NCBI RefSeq assembly: GCF_004799685.1 | Contig: NZ_CP031312.1 | Span: 310,001 to 374,000 of the forward strand | DNA: 64,000 bases | Source: Halobellus limi | GTDB lineage: Archaea; Halobacteriota; Halobacteria; Halobacteriales; Haloferacaceae | Direction: 5' to 3' | Part shown: one piece after another, positions 62,206 to 64,000 of the stretch | Position numbering within the stretch: the first letter of the stretch is position 1 | Layout of the letters: each line of letters begins with the position of its first letter | Program-made: the position numbers and the translations under genes | The notes under the pieces: generated by a model | Databases searched by the model: none | Told to the model about the DNA's origin: nothing | What the model saw: the letters and a program-made list of their open reading frames with translations, nothing else

Positions 62206-62277
62206 GTCGACACCGGCGTTCGATTCCGCGTCGACACCGGCGTTCGATTCCGAGTCGACACCGACGTTCGGTTCCGT
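62206..62277. repeat. Three tandem 24-bp repeats upstream of a GT4 gene
   Basis: Units at 62206-62229, 62230-62253 and 62254-62277 share gtcgacaccggcgttcgatt; the first two differ at one base and the third at about three. On the minus strand one frame would encode acidic repeats (NAGVDAES). They lie between the GT4 start and the epimerase stop, in the 5' region of the GT4 transcript. Confidence 0.85.
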
Positions 62278-62341
62278 GAAGTCACTAGCGCGTCGTACCG
62301 CCGAGGGGCCCATTGTTACGATTCGACTACCGCGCCGTTTG

Positions 62342-63274
62342 TCACCTATTACCCGCGCCAGAGAAGCCCGTCGGCGACTCCCCGTCGACGAGCGTTTCGA
62401 GCCCCGCTTCGAGACCGACGGTCGGTTCGTATCCGAGACGCTCTCGGGCCCGGGAGACGTCGGCGCGGCTGTGTCTGATGTCGCCCTCCCGCGCCTCGGT
62501 GTGGACGACGGGCGAGTCGCTGCCGACGGCGTCCCTGACGCGTTCGGCGAGTCGGGTGATACTCGTCGACGACCCGGTTCCGACGTTGTACGCGGTCCCG
62601 ACGCCGTCGGTCTCGGCTGCCAGCCGGTTCGCCCGAACGACGTCGTCGACGTGGACGAAGTCCCGCGTCTGTTCGCCGTCGCCGTGCACCGTGATCGGAT
62701 CGCCGTTTCTGGCCTGTTCGAGGAAGACCTCGATGACCCCGGCGTAGTCGCCGCCGGTCTGGCCGGGGCCGTACACGTTGAAGTAGCGGAGCGCGACGGT
62801 CTCCAGCCCGTAGAGGTCGTGATACAGTCGGGCGTAGTGGTCGGCGGCCAACTTGTCCAGCCCGTACGGCGACGTCGGAACGAGCGGGTCGGTCTCGGAG
62901 ACGGGGACGCCCTCGGGATCGCCGTAGACCGCCGCGCTCGACGCGAGGACGACCCTGGCGTCGTGTCGGCGCGCGGCCTCCAGCACCCGAAGCGTCCCGG
63001 TGGCGTTGATCGCGTGGCTCTCGACCGGGTCGTCGATCGAGCCCGCGACGCTCACCAGCGCGGCCTCGTGAAAGACCACGTCGACGCCCTCTGTGGCCTT
63101 CTCGACGGCTTCCCGGTCGCGGACGTCTCCCTCGATCAGTTCGACGTCGCCGGGGAGCGCCTCTCCGGGTTCGACGTCGAGGACTCGAACGTCGGTTTCC
63201 GAGCGGAAGGCCTCTGCGAGGGCACCGCCGATGAACCCGGCCCCGCCGGTGATCAGGACGCGTCGTGCTTCCAT
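62342..63274 (-). CDS. NAD-dependent epimerase/dehydratase (extended SDR)
   Basis: A 310-residue extended short-chain dehydrogenase, GalE/UDP-sugar epimerase-like. The Rossmann motif is VLITGGAGFIGGAL, ASSAAVYGDP precedes the YGLDK (YxxxK) catalytic pair, and RYFNVYGPGQ and GDGEQTRDFVHVDDV are substrate-binding segments. It probably makes UDP-Gal, UDP-GalNAc or a uronic-acid epimer for the glycan. ATG 63272-63274 is supported by a box (ctactaaac on the minus strand, 63300-63308) ~30 bp upstream. Confidence 0.92.
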   Translation of the reverse strand: MEARRVLITGGAGFIGGALAEAFRSETDVRVLDVEPGEALPGDVELIEGDVRDREAVEKATEGVDVVFHEAALVSVAGSIDDPVESHAINATGTLRVLEAARRHDARVVLASSAAVYGDPEGVPVSETDPLVPTSPYGLDKLAADHYARLYHDLYGLETVALRYFNVYGPGQTGGDYAGVIEVFLEQARNGDPITVHGDGEQTRDFVHVDDVVRANRLAAETDGVGTAYNVGTGSSTSITRLAERVRDAVGSDSPVVHTEAREGDIRHSRADVSRARERLGYEPTVGLEAGLETLVDGESPTGFSGAGNR

Positions 63275-63687
63275 ACGCGGCAGTCCGGGCGACAGCCGGT
63301 TTAGTAGGCGGAACCTTCTCGGGGAACGCCCCGGACGAAAGTCGTCGCTCGGGACTTCCATTCCGCTCCGCGGAAGGCAGAAGCGTCGCTCGCGCGGTGA
63401 ATCGTCTCGGAGTCAAGCCCCGGAGCTTTCGCTCCGCTCGCCGAGTAAAATCGGGACCCGGACCGTGGCACACAGTTGCTGGCACACAAGCTGTTGTTAT
63501 TATCTCGCGACCAGGGTCCCGTTTACACCAACGGTCGCAGGTGTTATCAAATTGACGGACGGTCGAATCGACCTGACGGGCGATCGCACCGACGCCCCGG
63601 TCGCAACACGGAGCCGCGTTCGGCCCGGGCGACGCCGTGTTGGGACGTTCAGGAAACCGAAACCGTCGCACACGGAAAGACGAACGT
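63275..63687. other. Intergenic stretch between epimerase promoter and glmS 3' end
   Basis: It contains the epimerase promoter (63300-63308). GC-rich self-complementary stretches around 63360-63380 and 63420-63440 (e.g. ggagctttcgctcc) could fold. AT-rich DNA lies near 63480-63505. The plus-strand frames are Arg/Ser-rich and unconvincing. Confidence 0.4.
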
Positions 63688-64000
63688 TCACTCGACGGTG
63701 ACGCTCTTCGCGAGGTTCCGCGGCTTGTCGATCGGGCGCGACAACTCGTCGGCCGCCAGATACGAGACGAGCTGGAGCTGGACGTTCGCCAGGATGCCGG
63801 CGACGTCGTGGTGGGTGTCCGGAACGCGGAGCACGTGGTCGGCGTAATCGTCGACCTCTCTGTAGCCGTCTGCGGCGACCGCGACCACCGGAGCGTCCCG
63901 GGCGCGCACCTCCTTGACGTTGTGCAGGGTCTTCGTGTCGTTTCGCCCGGTGAAGACCGCGAAGACGGGGGTCTGGTCGGTGACGAGCGCCAGCGGGCCG
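63688..64000 (-). CDS. glmS: Glutamine-fructose-6-phosphate aminotransferase, C-terminal part
   Basis: The last ~103 residues of GlmS; the gene continues past the right edge. The SIS isomerase domain is visible (VFAVFTGRNDTKTLHNVKEV, then LANVQLQLVSYLAA), and the C-terminus DKPRNLAKSVTVE is the nearly invariant end of the family. GlmS makes glucosamine-6-phosphate, the precursor of UDP-GlcNAc, which WecB in this window converts to UDP-ManNAc. Confidence 0.93.
   Translation of the reverse strand, partial: GPLALVTDQTPVFAVFTGRNDTKTLHNVKEVRARDAPVVAVAADGYREVDDYADHVLRVPDTHHDVAGILANVQLQLVSYLAADELSRPIDKPRNLAKSVTVE

Noticed and set aside
63362-63470. tRNA or structured RNA in the gap before glmS
   Set aside because: Short GC hairpins are present but no T-loop (GGTTCRAAT) or CCA-adjacent acceptor pairing could be found.

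Overview
The window reads as chromosomal DNA of a halophilic archaeon (class Halobacteria). GC is high, the proteins are rich in Asp and Glu, and the promoters are AT-rich boxes about 25-35 bp before start codons, as expected for leaderless mRNAs. Family content agrees: a Bat-type PAS/GAF/HTH_10 regulator, HalOD1, DUF7344, DUF5789, DUF7544 and DUF1616 proteins. No rRNA, tRNA, CRISPR array, transposase or origin was recognised.

Region 1 (1-20.6 kb) is mostly housekeeping. It holds a winged-helix regulator divergent from a lactate module (lctP, then a large FAD/Fe-S D-lactate-type dehydrogenase), then an MFS transporter, rhodanese, folA, msrA and a beta-carbonic anhydrase. Next come a proC-proB-proA operon joined by ATGA overlaps, a HEAT-repeat protein, an Hsp20, a phosphoribosyltransferase, a DUF7544 membrane protein, an ABC exporter and a DUF5789 protein.

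Region 2 (20.6-38.3 kb and 43.6-64 kb) looks like a surface-glycan locus. It has a Wzx-type flippase, six glycosyltransferases (four GT4, two GT2), wecB and wecC (UDP-ManNAc and UDP-ManNAcA synthesis), a sugar-nucleotide transferase, an NAD-dependent epimerase and the C-terminus of glmS. It also has an asparagine-synthetase-like ligase, a Gfo/Idh/MocA dehydrogenase, a sulfatase-superfamily enzyme, a heparinase II/III-type lyase and three right-handed beta-helix genes, one of them decayed. Together these suggest synthesis, export, modification and trimming of an acidic exopolysaccharide or surface glycan.

Region 3 (32-34 kb and 38.4-43.4 kb) is regulatory and metabolic. Two DUF7344 regulators and a PadR regulator flank two copies of an ~82-bp palindromic element. 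A HalOD1 protein and a Bat-like regulator follow; the Bat-like gene is divergent from a gene whose product carries the DDxxE and NSE signatures of class I terpene synthases.

The pattern I would follow up first cuts across regions. Many genes whose promoter box lies too far upstream for a leaderless start have a short ORF that begins near the predicted transcription start. That ORF ends exactly on, or within a few bases of, the main start codon, usually as ATGA. I find this at lctP, the DUF7544 gene, two GT2 and one GT4 gene, the HalOD1 gene, a beta-helix gene, the DUF1616 gene, a large membrane protein (two leaders in series) and a small membrane protein; a similar mini-ORF sits inside the sulfatase operon. 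This looks like systematic delivery of ribosomes by leaderless mini-cistrons.
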